NCBI GenBank assembly: GCA_963758945.1
Contig: CAVWXY010000003.1
Location: forward strand, 62,001 to 126,000
Origin: VAZQ01 sp963758945
GTDB taxonomy: Bacteria > Pseudomonadota > Alphaproteobacteria > Rhizobiales > Xanthobacteraceae
Direction of reading: 5' to 3'
Length of the DNA stretch: 64,000 nt
Part shown: positions 1 to 7,161 of the stretch, one piece after another
How positions within the stretch are numbered: the stretch's first letter is position 1
How the letters are laid out: each line of letters starts with the position of its first letter
The notes under the pieces: generated by a model
Told to the model about the DNA's origin: nothing
Databases searched by the model: none
Seen by the model: only the letters and a program-made list of their open reading frames with translations
Made by a program: the position numbers and the translations under genes

Positions 1-177
1 GTTGATCTTGGCTCTGGCGGGAGCGGTCGCGACGCCGGTGGTCGCCGGCTTGGCTGGCGCCGGGGCGGCCGCGGAGGGAGCGGGCTTGGCGGGTTGCGCG
101 GGCGGCGTGCCCTGGCCGAGGGCCGGGATGGACAGCAGCGCGAGCATTGTCGAGGTAGCGAGAAGACGGGTGAACAT
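1..177 (-). CDS. Secreted protein N-terminus, probably helix-hairpin-helix (ComEA-like), partial
   Basis: This is the first 59 codons of a gene whose 3' end lies outside the window. The ATG at 177 is preceded by AAAGGA about 10 bases upstream. Residues 1-22 form a signal peptide (basic start, hydrophobic core, cleavage near ALGQ). A Pro/Ala/Lys-rich linker follows to about residue 55 and ends in RAKIN. Small Rhizobiales proteins with this layout usually continue into a helix-hairpin-helix domain beginning 'INxNxA'. That domain is not in the window, so its identity is inferred from the leader, linker and last five residues. The mature protein should be periplasmic or extracellular. Confidence 0.6.
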   Translation of the reverse strand, partial: MFTRLLATSTMLALLSIPALGQGTPPAQPAKPAPSAAAPAPAKPATTGVATAPARAKIN

Positions 178-618
178 TGCAGGTCATCCTTTCTTGATCC
201 CACACGGCTCGACCGCGAAAGGTCGCTCCGGCGAAGCCGCGCGGGCGTTGTGCGTCAGTCCCGGAACGTCGGCGTGCGTTCGAACGCTCGCCGCTGCCGG
301 ACTGATCGCGCGACAAATAGCCGATCGATCTCGAACGGCGCATGGACGGCGCGTTCATCGGGCATTCAACGGCACGCCACAAAGTCGACGGAATCGCAAG
401 ACGGTGGCCGGGGCGGAGGTACACGCGCACTCTCGGCCATGCGATTGCGGCAACGCTTCTCGATCTCACCCGCGTGTCTCTTTGCGGAGCCATGGTCTAT
501 CGAGTAGTCCCGGCGGCCCGAAAGCTGTCACCGCGCGCGCTCGAGGATCGCACGGCGCGTGCAAACGACTGACCAGGGCCCGCGCGCCGGAAAGGTAATG
601 AGATCGCGGCCGCTCGCG
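178..618. other. Intergenic stretch without recognised gene
   Basis: It lies between the minus-strand secreted protein and the 3' end of the kynureninase-like gene. Open frames on both strands read as arginine/alanine-rich translations with no family features and no good ribosome binding site. The promoter of the secreted-protein gene should lie just right of 190, but no clear -35/-10 pair was seen. Confidence 0.5.
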
Positions 619-1791
619 TCAGGCTAGAGCACGGGCAATCGTGGCGGCCGCCGCCTCGATCTCTTCCAGGGTGTGATAACAGCCGAAGCCGAAGCGGATA
701 CGCTCTCCGCGCACGTCGGTGATGATGTTCGCGCGCATGAGCCGATCGTGGACCGCCTGCGCGGTCGCGAGCTCGAAGGTCAGGAAATGGCCACGCGCGG
801 TTCCGCTCCCCACCGGGGTCACGAGCCGCGCTTCCGACAGGATCCGCACTCCGGCGCGCGCGATCCCAGCGCGGAAGCAGTCCTGCAGCGCCAATACGTG
901 CTCGTGGATGGCATCGACGGTCAGTCCGATATTGCTCATCCAGTCGAGCACGGCGGCCAGGCGGTAAAGCCCGGTCGGATCGAAGGTCGCGCCCAGAAAG
1001 CGCGAGCCGTCGGTGCCGTAGCCGACACCTCCGCCGCCCGCGCTGAGCGCGCCGAAGGCGGCGAACCAGCCGGTGTCGCGCGGGCGCATGGCGAAGCCGG
1101 GCGGGCAGTGCATGAAGCAGACGCCCTCGCCCGCCATGGCGTATTTGTAGCCGCCGGCGAGATAGAACGCGCGCCCGGCCGCCGCCCCGAGATCCGTGGG
1201 CAGCGCCATGAAGCCGTGATAGCCGTCGACCACGACCAGCGCATCCGCGTCGGCGACCGCGCCGACGATGGCGTCGAGCGGCCCGCTGGTAGCCGCGGAG
1301 TTGAAGAAGACCTGGCTGACGTAGACGAGATCATGGCCGCCGCGACCCGCCGCCGTCGCGAAGCGGTCGGGAAAGCTCGCGAACGGTTCGGCGGCGATCC
1401 GCTCCACGCCGACCAACCCCTCTTCCTCCAGGCGGGCGATCTGGCGGGTGAAGGAGTGAAATTCGCTGTCGCTGGTGAGCACGCGCGGCGCCACGCCTGC
1501 CGGCAGTGCCGACAGGAGGCGACGCACGAAGTCATGCGTGTTGGGCGCAAACGCGATGCTGCCGGGATCGGGCAGGGCGAGAATGGCCGCGATGCCGCGC
1601 TGCGCGCGCGGCATCAGCGTCCCGAAAATCGTCTCCCACTTGTTGTCGGCGAGGCGCGCTGCGTCGGCGAGCGCCCGGCGATGGGCGTCGCAGGCCGCAT
1701 CCGGCCAGAAATGATGGCTGTGTGCCGCCAGATGGATGCGCGCGGGCTGAGCGGCACGGAACTCCCTGAAATGGCTGCGCAGATCGAGCAT
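619..1791 (-). CDS. kynU: Kynureninase-like class V aminotransferase-fold enzyme
   Basis: A 390-residue PLP enzyme of the class V aminotransferase fold. The PLP lysine is K216 in AGGYKYAMAGEG, and the aspartate that holds the pyridine nitrogen is D189 in VVVDGYHG. Length and motif order fit kynureninase, which splits kynurenine into anthranilate and alanine. The start ATG lies 2 bases after the stop of the tryptophan 2,3-dioxygenase gene, so the two are translationally coupled, and this context is the main argument for kynureninase. The sequence around K216 differs from the common kynureninase motif, so a related cysteine desulfurase-like or other C-C hydrolase role remains possible. Kynurenine formamidase (KynB), needed between the two steps, was not seen in the window. 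Confidence 0.75.
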   Translation of the reverse strand: MLDLRSHFREFRAAQPARIHLAAHSHHFWPDAACDAHRRALADAARLADNKWETIFGTLMPRAQRGIAAILALPDPGSIAFAPNTHDFVRRLLSALPAGVAPRVLTSDSEFHSFTRQIARLEEEGLVGVERIAAEPFASFPDRFATAAGRGGHDLVYVSQVFFNSAATSGPLDAIVGAVADADALVVVDGYHGFMALPTDLGAAAGRAFYLAGGYKYAMAGEGVCFMHCPPGFAMRPRDTGWFAAFGALSAGGGGVGYGTDGSRFLGATFDPTGLYRLAAVLDWMSNIGLTVDAIHEHVLALQDCFRAGIARAGVRILSEARLVTPVGSGTARGHFLTFELATAQAVHDRLMRANIITDVRGERIRFGFGCYHTLEEIEAAAATIARALA

Positions 1792-1793
1792 CG

Positions 1794-3038
1794 TCACGCG
1801 GTGGGCCTGGCCGTGTAGCTGTAGCCCATCGCATCCTCGAGCTCGCGCGGCAGCCTCGGAAGGCGCGAGCGCGGGATGAGATAGGTCGACAACCGGAACA
1901 GGTCGGAGAAGATGCGGTGCCGGGCGGCGGTGTCGCGCAGGTAATCGTGGCCGGCGGTGCCGCCGGTCCCGATCTTCACCCCGATCATTCGCTGCACCAT
2001 GAGCGCGTGCCGATAGCGCCAGAGCGTGAGCAATTCGTCGAGGCTCATCAGCGCGGACAGCAGCCGGAACGGCAATTGCAAGACCGGCCTGTCGCGGTAG
2101 ACGACGATGAACAATGCGGCCTGCACCGCCGTGCGCGACATCTGCCAGGGCGAGGCGCCGGCCGCGGTCGCGAAGATCGCCTGGAACTCCTCGAGCGACG
2201 CCTCTATCCTTCCCGCTTCGTTCTCCCGGCGCTCGGCGCTCAGCGCCGCGTTCGCCCGCACGCGCGCGGCGTCGTCTTCGAGCATCTGTTGCACCGCTGT
2301 GCGGTATTCGCGCGAGAAATCGTAGTCGGGGCGGTGCACGAACGGCGTGCGCGACAGCCAGTCGTCGAGCTGGTGGATCAGCTTGGGGCCGCGCTCCGCG
2401 GCGGCGATGCGGGATTTGTCGGCGGCGACCAGCGTGTCGTCGAACCGCTTGCCGGCGTAGTCCAGCCGCGCCGTGGCGGACAGGCCGAGCCTGATCTCGA
2501 TCAGACGGAACTGCGTCGACTGGAAGCCCGATGCCGGGAACAGAAAGTCGCGAAAATCGAGGAAGTCGAGCGGCGTCATCGTCTCGAGCACCTCGAGTTG
2601 CTGGATCAGCAGCTTGAGGATCTCGTTGATGCGGTCGAGCCCGTGCACGATGCGCCCGAGATACTCGTCCTCGAGCACGTCGCCGCCGAAATCGGCCTGA
2701 ATGCGGTCGAGCTCGTGCAGGATCTGCTTGAACCACAGTTCGTAAGCCTGGTGCACGATGATGAACAGCATCTCGTCGTGCGCCGGCCGGCCGTGCCGCG
2801 CGCTCGCGGGTTGCTGGGCTGACAACAGCCGGTCGAGCTCGAGATAGTCCGCATAATAGGCGCCGCTCGCAGACGAGGATTTCGACGAGGTCTCGTTCGA
2901 GGAAGACTTGGAGGAGGAAGACTTGGAGGAGGAAGACTTGGAGGAGGAAGACTTGGAGGAGGAAGACTTGGAGGAGGAAGACTTGGAGGAGGAAGACTTG
3001 GAGGAGGAAGACTTGGAGGAGGAGGAGGACTTGGACAT
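1794..3038 (-). CDS. kynA: Tryptophan 2,3-dioxygenase with N-terminal Ser/Lys repeat tail
   Basis: A heme enzyme that oxidises L-tryptophan to N-formylkynurenine, the first step of the kynurenine pathway. The product is 414 residues, far longer than the usual 280-300. Residues 1-59 are a low-complexity tail of SSSSK pentads and the TDO domain starts near residue 60. The substrate-site His is H96 in IIVHQAYELWFK; the heme-ligand His is H344 in WRYRHALMVQRMIG; the GTGG loop follows. The ATG at 3038 has an AAGG-type ribosome site, and the MSK start places the whole repeat inside the protein. The gene is cotranscribed with the kynureninase-like gene, 2 bases apart. The tail is odd: it could be a flexible or phosphorylatable segment, or simply an expanded tandem repeat. 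Confidence 0.92.
   Translation of the reverse strand: MSKSSSSSKSSSSKSSSSKSSSSKSSSSKSSSSKSSSSKSSSSKSSSNETSSKSSSASGAYYADYLELDRLLSAQQPASARHGRPAHDEMLFIIVHQAYELWFKQILHELDRIQADFGGDVLEDEYLGRIVHGLDRINEILKLLIQQLEVLETMTPLDFLDFRDFLFPASGFQSTQFRLIEIRLGLSATARLDYAGKRFDDTLVAADKSRIAAAERGPKLIHQLDDWLSRTPFVHRPDYDFSREYRTAVQQMLEDDAARVRANAALSAERRENEAGRIEASLEEFQAIFATAAGASPWQMSRTAVQAALFIVVYRDRPVLQLPFRLLSALMSLDELLTLWRYRHALMVQRMIGVKIGTGGTAGHDYLRDTAARHRIFSDLFRLSTYLIPRSRLPRLPRELEDAMGYSYTARPTA
2896..3030 (-). repeat. 15-bp in-frame tandem repeat coding for SSSSK pentads
   Basis: On the plus strand the unit gaggaggaagacttg occurs seven times without mismatch from 2911 to 3015, with one diverged unit on each side (2896-2910 and 3016-3030). 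The unit is five codons long, so gain or loss of copies keeps the dioxygenase frame open. The repeats abut each other without spacers, which excludes a CRISPR array. Confidence 0.95.
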
Positions 3039-3269
3039 CGCCCAACCTTTCGCAGCTATGTCCAATATGTACGGTCCGACGGCCGAAAGCGCTCGCGCCG
3101 GCGAGACTGGCGAACCCGCGAAAGCAGAATAGCGCAGACAGGCTCGTTCGGCGAGGTCGACCGGACACGCCCGCGCCAACGCATTGGCGAGTTTGCCCCG
3201 AAGTGACGCCCGTCCTGCTCCTGCCGGGTTCCGCCTGTCCGCGGCGGGAGCGCTCGCCGTGCTATGACG

Positions 3270-3752
3270 CTAGAGATCAGAGGATTGAGCAGCGGCGCCG
3301 TTCGACTTTACCAAGCGGGTCAATGCTCGCTCGACGAGACGATTGGAGTCCGTCTCTCCACGCTGGCCCATTTCGAGAATGCATTTTGCGAGCCGTTCGC
3401 GTGTGGCGGCGGCGTGCGACGTGTCGACGAGCGTGCTGCCCGATGCTTGCAGCCTGTGCCAGGCAGCCTCATAGGCCACGCCCAGGCGGCTTGTCGTCTC
3501 GTCGTCGAACGCGGTGTTTGCCAGCAGCGCAAGCGTCGGCGCGGACTTGCCTCTCTCGGCGACGCCGATTCGCGGCTTCCGAGGCACTGTCGCGGTCTGC
3601 AGGACGTCGCAGCGCTCACAGACATATGTCTCCAACACCGTCCCATCGGCGGCGGGATGCCGCTCGATTCCAAACAGCCTCGTTGCTTCGCCACAGCGAC
3701 CGCATCTCGGGCAGCTGTGCGCCTCGGCCTTGATTCGATGCTCTCGGGTCAT
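3270..3752 (-). CDS. Conserved small protein with zinc-ribbon N-terminus
   Basis: A 160-residue protein. Residues 14-50 hold CPRCGRCG and CERC, which could bind zinc as a short ribbon. The remainder is helical, with a conserved-looking block around LGVAYEAAWHRLQASG and LAKCILEMGQRGETD. I associate this layout with conserved hypothetical proteins of Bradyrhizobium and relatives; no function is assigned. The start overlaps the stop of the upstream small gene by four bases (ATGA), so the two are translated together. Confidence 0.7.
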   Translation of the reverse strand: MTREHRIKAEAHSCPRCGRCGEATRLFGIERHPAADGTVLETYVCERCDVLQTATVPRKPRIGVAERGKSAPTLALLANTAFDDETTSRLGVAYEAAWHRLQASGSTLVDTSHAAATRERLAKCILEMGQRGETDSNRLVERALTRLVKSNGAAAQSSDL

Positions 3753-3970
3753 TTTATGGAATTCCTCGCTTCGAAATGCTTGTGGGCGCTGAGCACGAAC
3801 CGCTCGAGGCTTCCGACGAATTCATAGTTCTGGGCCAGCTGGGTCCAGCGCGTCTCCATGTCGAGCAGATCGGCCTTCAATACGGGGTCGATCGTCTGCT
3901 CGGCGCGGCGGCGGCAGTCGGCCGCCCGGTCAATGCAGGCTGCGATATGGTGACTGAGCTTCTGCAGCAT
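3749..3970 (-). CDS. Conserved small helical protein of unknown function
   Basis: A 73-residue acidic helical protein starting MLQKLSHHIAACIDRA. A longer reading frame upstream to 4072 exists, but the start at 3970 is preferred because GGAAAG lies about 9 bases upstream and a promoter-like pair lies just beyond it (3993-4021). No known domain is recognised; similar short proteins occur in Rhizobiales. The stop overlaps the zinc-ribbon gene start by four bases, so this is the first gene of a two-gene operon. Confidence 0.65.
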   Translation of the reverse strand: MLQKLSHHIAACIDRAADCRRRAEQTIDPVLKADLLDMETRWTQLAQNYEFVGSLERFVLSAHKHFEARNSIK

Positions 3971-3992
3971 CGCTCGCGCTCTTTCCAAGAAT

Positions 3993-4021
3993 AGAATGGG
4001 AGAATTGTTGTAGTATGTCAA
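3993..4021 (-). promoter_or_regulatory. Candidate sigma-70 promoter for the small two-gene operon
   Basis: On the minus strand a perfect TTGACA (4021-4016) is followed after 17 bases by CATTCT (3998-3993). It lies 23 bases before the start codon at 3970, inside an AT-rich stretch unlike the rest of the window. The -10 box matches the consensus only weakly. Confidence 0.4.
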
Positions 4022-4188
4022 CGAGAGTTTCGATAAGTACTTGCAACGCACTCTGTTGTTCTTTGTATTCATTTACATCTTTTGTGGCGGTTGCTGTTTA
4101 GTCATTGCTTGCCAATGAGGCAATCCTTTCGCCTTGTTAGCCTTAATCTTAATCTACTAACACTATCTAAAATACGTCCATAGCTGTC

Positions 4189-4217
4189 TTGACTAACACA
4201 GCGCCGGTTGCTAAATT
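4189..4217 (+). promoter_or_regulatory. Candidate sigma-70 promoter for the ribbon-helix-helix gene
   Basis: TTGACT (4189-4194), a 17-base spacer and TAAATT (4212-4217) lie about 50 bases upstream of the ATG at 4267. The surrounding AT-rich 4000-4220 segment is the shared divergent control region of this gene and the two-gene operon on the other strand. Confidence 0.45.
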
Positions 4218-4266
4218 TAAACATCGTGGCATGGGAGAACAGGCATCAGCGACGGGAGATCAGGAC

Positions 4267-4515
4267 ATGTCGGCAACGAGGATGCGGGCCGAGCGCCTGC
4301 AAATCATGCTCTCTCCTGAAGAGTTGACCGCGCTCGACGATTTCCGCTTCAAGAAGCGCATGCCGAGCCGGGCGGCTGCAGTGCGCGAATTGCTCCGGCG
4401 TGGTCTTGCGGCTGAAGGATTCGCGATGGCCGCGGCGGGCGCCAAGTCGTCCGAATTTGGAGTCACGGGCAAGACGCCGCGGCGCGGCGGTGATTTGCGC
4501 CCGCGCGACGGCTAG
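4267..4515 (+). CDS. Small ribbon-helix-helix (CopG/Arc-like) protein
   Basis: An 82-residue product. The segment RAERLQIMLSPEELTALDDF followed by a helix to about residue 50 has the strand-helix-helix pattern of ribbon-helix-helix DNA-binding proteins. The C-terminal 30 residues are basic and glycine-rich. The ATG at 4267 was chosen because GGGAGA lies 8 bases upstream; in-frame earlier starts at 4189 (TTG) and 4231 (ATG) lack a ribosome site, and the first overlaps the predicted promoter. It is divergent from the small two-gene operon and may regulate it. No toxin partner follows. Confidence 0.65.
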   Translation: MSATRMRAERLQIMLSPEELTALDDFRFKKRMPSRAAAVRELLRRGLAAEGFAMAAAGAKSSEFGVTGKTPRRGGDLRPRDG

Positions 4516-4601
4516 TGCCCGGAACGCGGAGTTCGCGCACACCGTGCGGCAGTTCGTATCCGAACATGCCGCCAGTGCCGACGACCTTCGGACTGGGACC
4601 A

Positions 4602-5714
4602 CTAGCCCCAGATCGCCCGCGCCGCCGCCACCACCAGCGCGAGCTTGGCGCGCTCGTCCGCCTCGCTCAAGGGATTGCCGGCGGCGCTGCTGGCGAAGCC
4701 GCACTGCGGGCTGATCGCCAGCCGGTCGAGGTCGATGAACCCGCTCGCCTCGTCGACGCGGCGGCGCAGCAGGTCGATGTCCTCGAGCACCGGCGTCTTG
4801 CTGCTGACCAGGCCGAGGACGACGGCCTTGCCCCTTGGCACGAAGCGCAGCGGCGCAAAATCGCCCGCGCGCGCCGTGTCGTATTCGAGCAGGAAGTGGC
4901 TCGCCCGCGTGCGCGCGAACAGGCGCTCGGCCACCGAATCGTAGCCGCCGTCGGCGAGATAGCGGCCGCGGAAATTGCCACGGCACAGATGCACGCCGAT
5001 GGCGACGTGGCCCGGACAGGCCGCGACCGCGCCGTTGATGGCATCGATATAGCGGTCGACCAGCGCGTCGGGATCGCCGCCGGCGCCCGCGACACTGTCG
5101 CGGATCGCGCGGTCGCATAGGAGCGCCACTGCGATCTCGTCGATCTGCAGGTAGCGGCAGCCTGCCGCCACGAGATCGGCGATCTCCTGCGCGAACACCG
5201 CGACGAGATCGGCGAAGAAGGTCTCGACATCGGCATAGGCGGCACGGTCGGCGAAGTCGGACAGGCGCAGGAAGTGCATGGTCGAAGGCGCCGGCAGCGT
5301 GACCTTGGCGGTGACGCCGGTGGCGTCGCGCAGGAAGACGAATTCGTCGAGCGCGAGCGGGCGGGTGCGCCGCAGCGCGGACACCGCATACGGTGCGGTG
5401 AAATCGACCTCGTGGCCGTCGTCGTCGCGAAACTTGAGTAAAGCGGGACGGACCGCGAGCCCCGCGGTGCGCTCGACGAACCGGCCCCAATATGAGCTGC
5501 GGCGGAACTCGCCGTCCGTCACGACCGCAAACCCGATCGCTTCCTGCATGCGGACGGCGGCACGGATGCAGTCATCCTGCACGCGCACGAATTGCTCCTC
5601 GGAGATCTCGTTCGCGGCACGCTGCCGGAAGGCGCGGCGCAGCGCCGGCGGCCGCAGCAGGCTGCCGACGTGATCGGCACGAAACGGTGGCCGGCCGGCG
5701 GGGCGGATATTCAT
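4602..5714 (-). CDS. Core-MetE-like zinc methyltransferase (paralogue 1)
   Basis: A 370-residue protein equal to the C-terminal catalytic half of cobalamin-independent methionine synthase. The four expected zinc ligands can be placed as H242 and C244 (GVHLCRG), E277 (LLEYDT) and C338 (SPQCGF). It lacks the N-terminal MetE half that binds polyglutamyl folate, so it is not a normal MetE. Stand-alone members of this fold include epoxyalkane:coenzyme M transferases and other thiol alkyl transferases, so the substrate is a thiol but its identity is open. It is divergent from the TetR gene, with a repeat operator between them, and is paralogous to the gene at 8449-9621. Confidence 0.8.
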   Translation of the reverse strand: MNIRPAGRPPFRADHVGSLLRPPALRRAFRQRAANEISEEQFVRVQDDCIRAAVRMQEAIGFAVVTDGEFRRSSYWGRFVERTAGLAVRPALLKFRDDDGHEVDFTAPYAVSALRRTRPLALDEFVFLRDATGVTAKVTLPAPSTMHFLRLSDFADRAAYADVETFFADLVAVFAQEIADLVAAGCRYLQIDEIAVALLCDRAIRDSVAGAGGDPDALVDRYIDAINGAVAACPGHVAIGVHLCRGNFRGRYLADGGYDSVAERLFARTRASHFLLEYDTARAGDFAPLRFVPRGKAVVLGLVSSKTPVLEDIDLLRRRVDEASGFIDLDRLAISPQCGFASSAAGNPLSEADERAKLALVVAAARAIWG

Positions 5715-5754
5715 GTCGCGGGTCTCCGGACCGTTTGCGATGGCTGTCAGTTAT

Positions 5755-5770
5755 CTATAGGTCTATAGGT
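5755..5770. promoter_or_regulatory. Tandem ctataggt operator candidate
   Basis: Two adjacent copies of ctataggt (5755-5762 and 5763-5770), each containing the palindrome ctatag, lie in the 131-bp gap between the divergent MetE-like and TetR genes. This is a typical position for a TetR autoregulatory operator. The function is inferred from position and symmetry. Confidence 0.45.
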
Positions 5771-5845
5771 AGAACTTAGATCGCCGCCGTGGCACAAGGC
5801 AATGCCCCGGCGCCCGTGCCGCATCCCGCGGGGGAGCATGCCGAC

Positions 5846-6550
5846 ATGGCGGTGGTAGTCCTTCCCTCGTCGCGCCGACCGAGCCCGCGCCGCCGCGCGC
5901 CCGAGATCATGGAAGCGGCCGCGCGCGTGTTCGCGCAGCGCGGCTTCCACGGCGCCACCACCCAGGACATCGCCGACGTGCTCGGTATCCGGCAGGCGAG
6001 CCTCTACTACTATTTCGCCTCCAAGGAGGAGGCGCTCGAGCTCGTCTGCCTGCAAGGCGTGGGCGGCTTCTTCGAGGTGGCCAAGGCGATCGCCTCGGGA
6101 CCGGGCGCCGCGGCCGACCGGCTCGCCCGCCTCGTCAGGTCGCACCTCGCCCCGCTCGCCGACCGCGGCGATTTCGTGCGCGTGTTCCTGAACGAGCGCC
6201 AGCACCTGCCGGCCGAAAGCCGCCGGCGGATCGGAAAATGGTCGCGCGGATTGGAGCGCGTGTTCGAGGACGTGCTCAAGGAAGGGGTGCGGCGCGGCGA
6301 ATTTCGGTCCGACCTCGATACCCGCCTCGCGGTGCTCGCCATCCTCGGCATGGCCAATGCGGTGGCGAGCTGGTACCGCAGCGAGGAGGCGGCGATCGAC
6401 CGCGTCAGCGCCGAGTTCGTACGCCTGATCGTCGACGGCGTGATGAAACGGCCGAAGCCGCGCTCGCGCGCAAGCCGGGCGCCTGGCTCCGCCCGCCGAC
6501 GCCCGCCGAGCCGGCCAGGTTCTCATACATCCGGCGCAGGCTTCGCCTGA
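5846..6550 (+). CDS. TetR-family transcriptional regulator
   Basis: A 234-residue regulator. A basic leader is followed by a TetR helix-turn-helix at about residues 18-65 (EIMEAAARVFAQRGFHGAT, then IADVLGIRQASLYYYFASKE). A ligand-binding domain follows, and a basic Arg/Pro/Ser tail of about 35 residues extends beyond the usual end. ATG 5846 was chosen because GGGGGAG lies 9 bases upstream; a GTG start at 5789 is possible. The last 146 bases overlap the 3' end of the convergent MarR gene. It probably controls the divergent MetE-like gene and perhaps the plus-strand catabolic operon. Confidence 0.88.
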   Translation: MAVVVLPSSRRPSPRRRAPEIMEAAARVFAQRGFHGATTQDIADVLGIRQASLYYYFASKEEALELVCLQGVGGFFEVAKAIASGPGAAADRLARLVRSHLAPLADRGDFVRVFLNERQHLPAESRRRIGKWSRGLERVFEDVLKEGVRRGEFRSDLDTRLAVLAILGMANAVASWYRSEEAAIDRVSAEFVRLIVDGVMKRPKPRSRASRAPGSARRRPPSRPGSHTSGAGFA

Positions 6551-6950
6551 CCACGGCGAGATCCTTTGCCGGCACGCCGGCGATCGCGCTCCGCTCCAAG
6601 GCAATCGCGTCCGGGATCACGCGCGCAAGGATGGCCGCGCCCTTGGCGGTCAGGCGCACGACCACCTCGCGGTTGCTGGTCGCGGAGCGGGTGCGGGTGA
6701 CGAGCCGCATCTTCACCAGACGGGTGACCACGCGCGACAAGGTCGAGACGTCGATGCTGGTTCTGGCGGCAAGATCGATCTGGCGCTGGCCGTCATCGTT
6801 GGAGAGCACCGCCAGCACGCGCCACATCGCGATGCTCATCTGGTGGCGGGCGAGCGTATTTTGCCCGAAGTCGACCACCAGGAACCAGCCGACACGGTTG
6901 ATGAGGTAAGGAAGATATTCGCCGAAGTCGTAGCGCGGGCGATTGGTCAC
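6405..6950 (-). CDS. MarR-family transcriptional regulator
   Basis: A 181-residue winged-helix regulator. The core at residues 20-140 shows the MarR pattern: dimerisation helices, recognition helix around IDVSTLSRVVTRLVKMRLV, and a wing at TSNREVVVRLT. It starts with GTG at 6950, with AGGA about 11 bases upstream. The C-terminal 40 residues are Ser/Arg-rich and are encoded antisense to the TetR tail, so they are probably unstructured. The gene is divergent from the luciferase-like/MetE-like operon, with an inverted repeat in the gap, which suggests repression of that operon and of itself. Confidence 0.88.
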   Translation of the reverse strand: MTNRPRYDFGEYLPYLINRVGWFLVVDFGQNTLARHQMSIAMWRVLAVLSNDDGQRQIDLAARTSIDVSTLSRVVTRLVKMRLVTRTRSATSNREVVVRLTAKGAAILARVIPDAIALERSAIAGVPAKDLAVVRRSLRRMYENLAGSAGVGGRSQAPGLRASAASAVSSRRRRSGVRTRR

Positions 6951-7080
6951 GAATCACAATTCCTGCAAAGCCTTGAGTTCAGGGTTTTATGGGCCGGTTC
7001 CCATGATGTCAAAGGCCGGCGACATTGGCGCGAACCCGCGCTCCGGTGCATAATGCATCGGCCGATCCCGGCGCGATCAT

Positions 7081-7105
7081 TGCATTTACAACAATTGCAA
7101 ATGCA
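7081..7105. promoter_or_regulatory. MarR-type operator candidate
   Basis: The inverted repeat TGCATTT (7081-7087) and AAATGCA (7099-7105), separated by 11 bases, sits in an AT-rich island between the divergent MarR gene (start 6950) and the operon starting at 7162. The size and spacing suit a MarR dimer. Assignment to this regulator is inferred from position. Confidence 0.5.
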
Positions 7106-7161
7106 TCTATGATGCCGGGCAACGATCGGGGAAGCGCCCCGGCCCGAAGGGAGGAGAGAAC

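Noticed and set aside
2896..3030. Regular repeats as a CRISPR array
   Set aside because: The 15-bp units are contiguous, with no spacers, and encode a Ser/Lys repeat in frame.
619..3168. An 849-residue fusion of the kynureninase-like frame with upstream sequence
   Set aside because: The upstream part is the dioxygenase gene read in a wrong frame; the repeat tract happens to stay open in several frames. The coupled ATG at 1791 is the real start.
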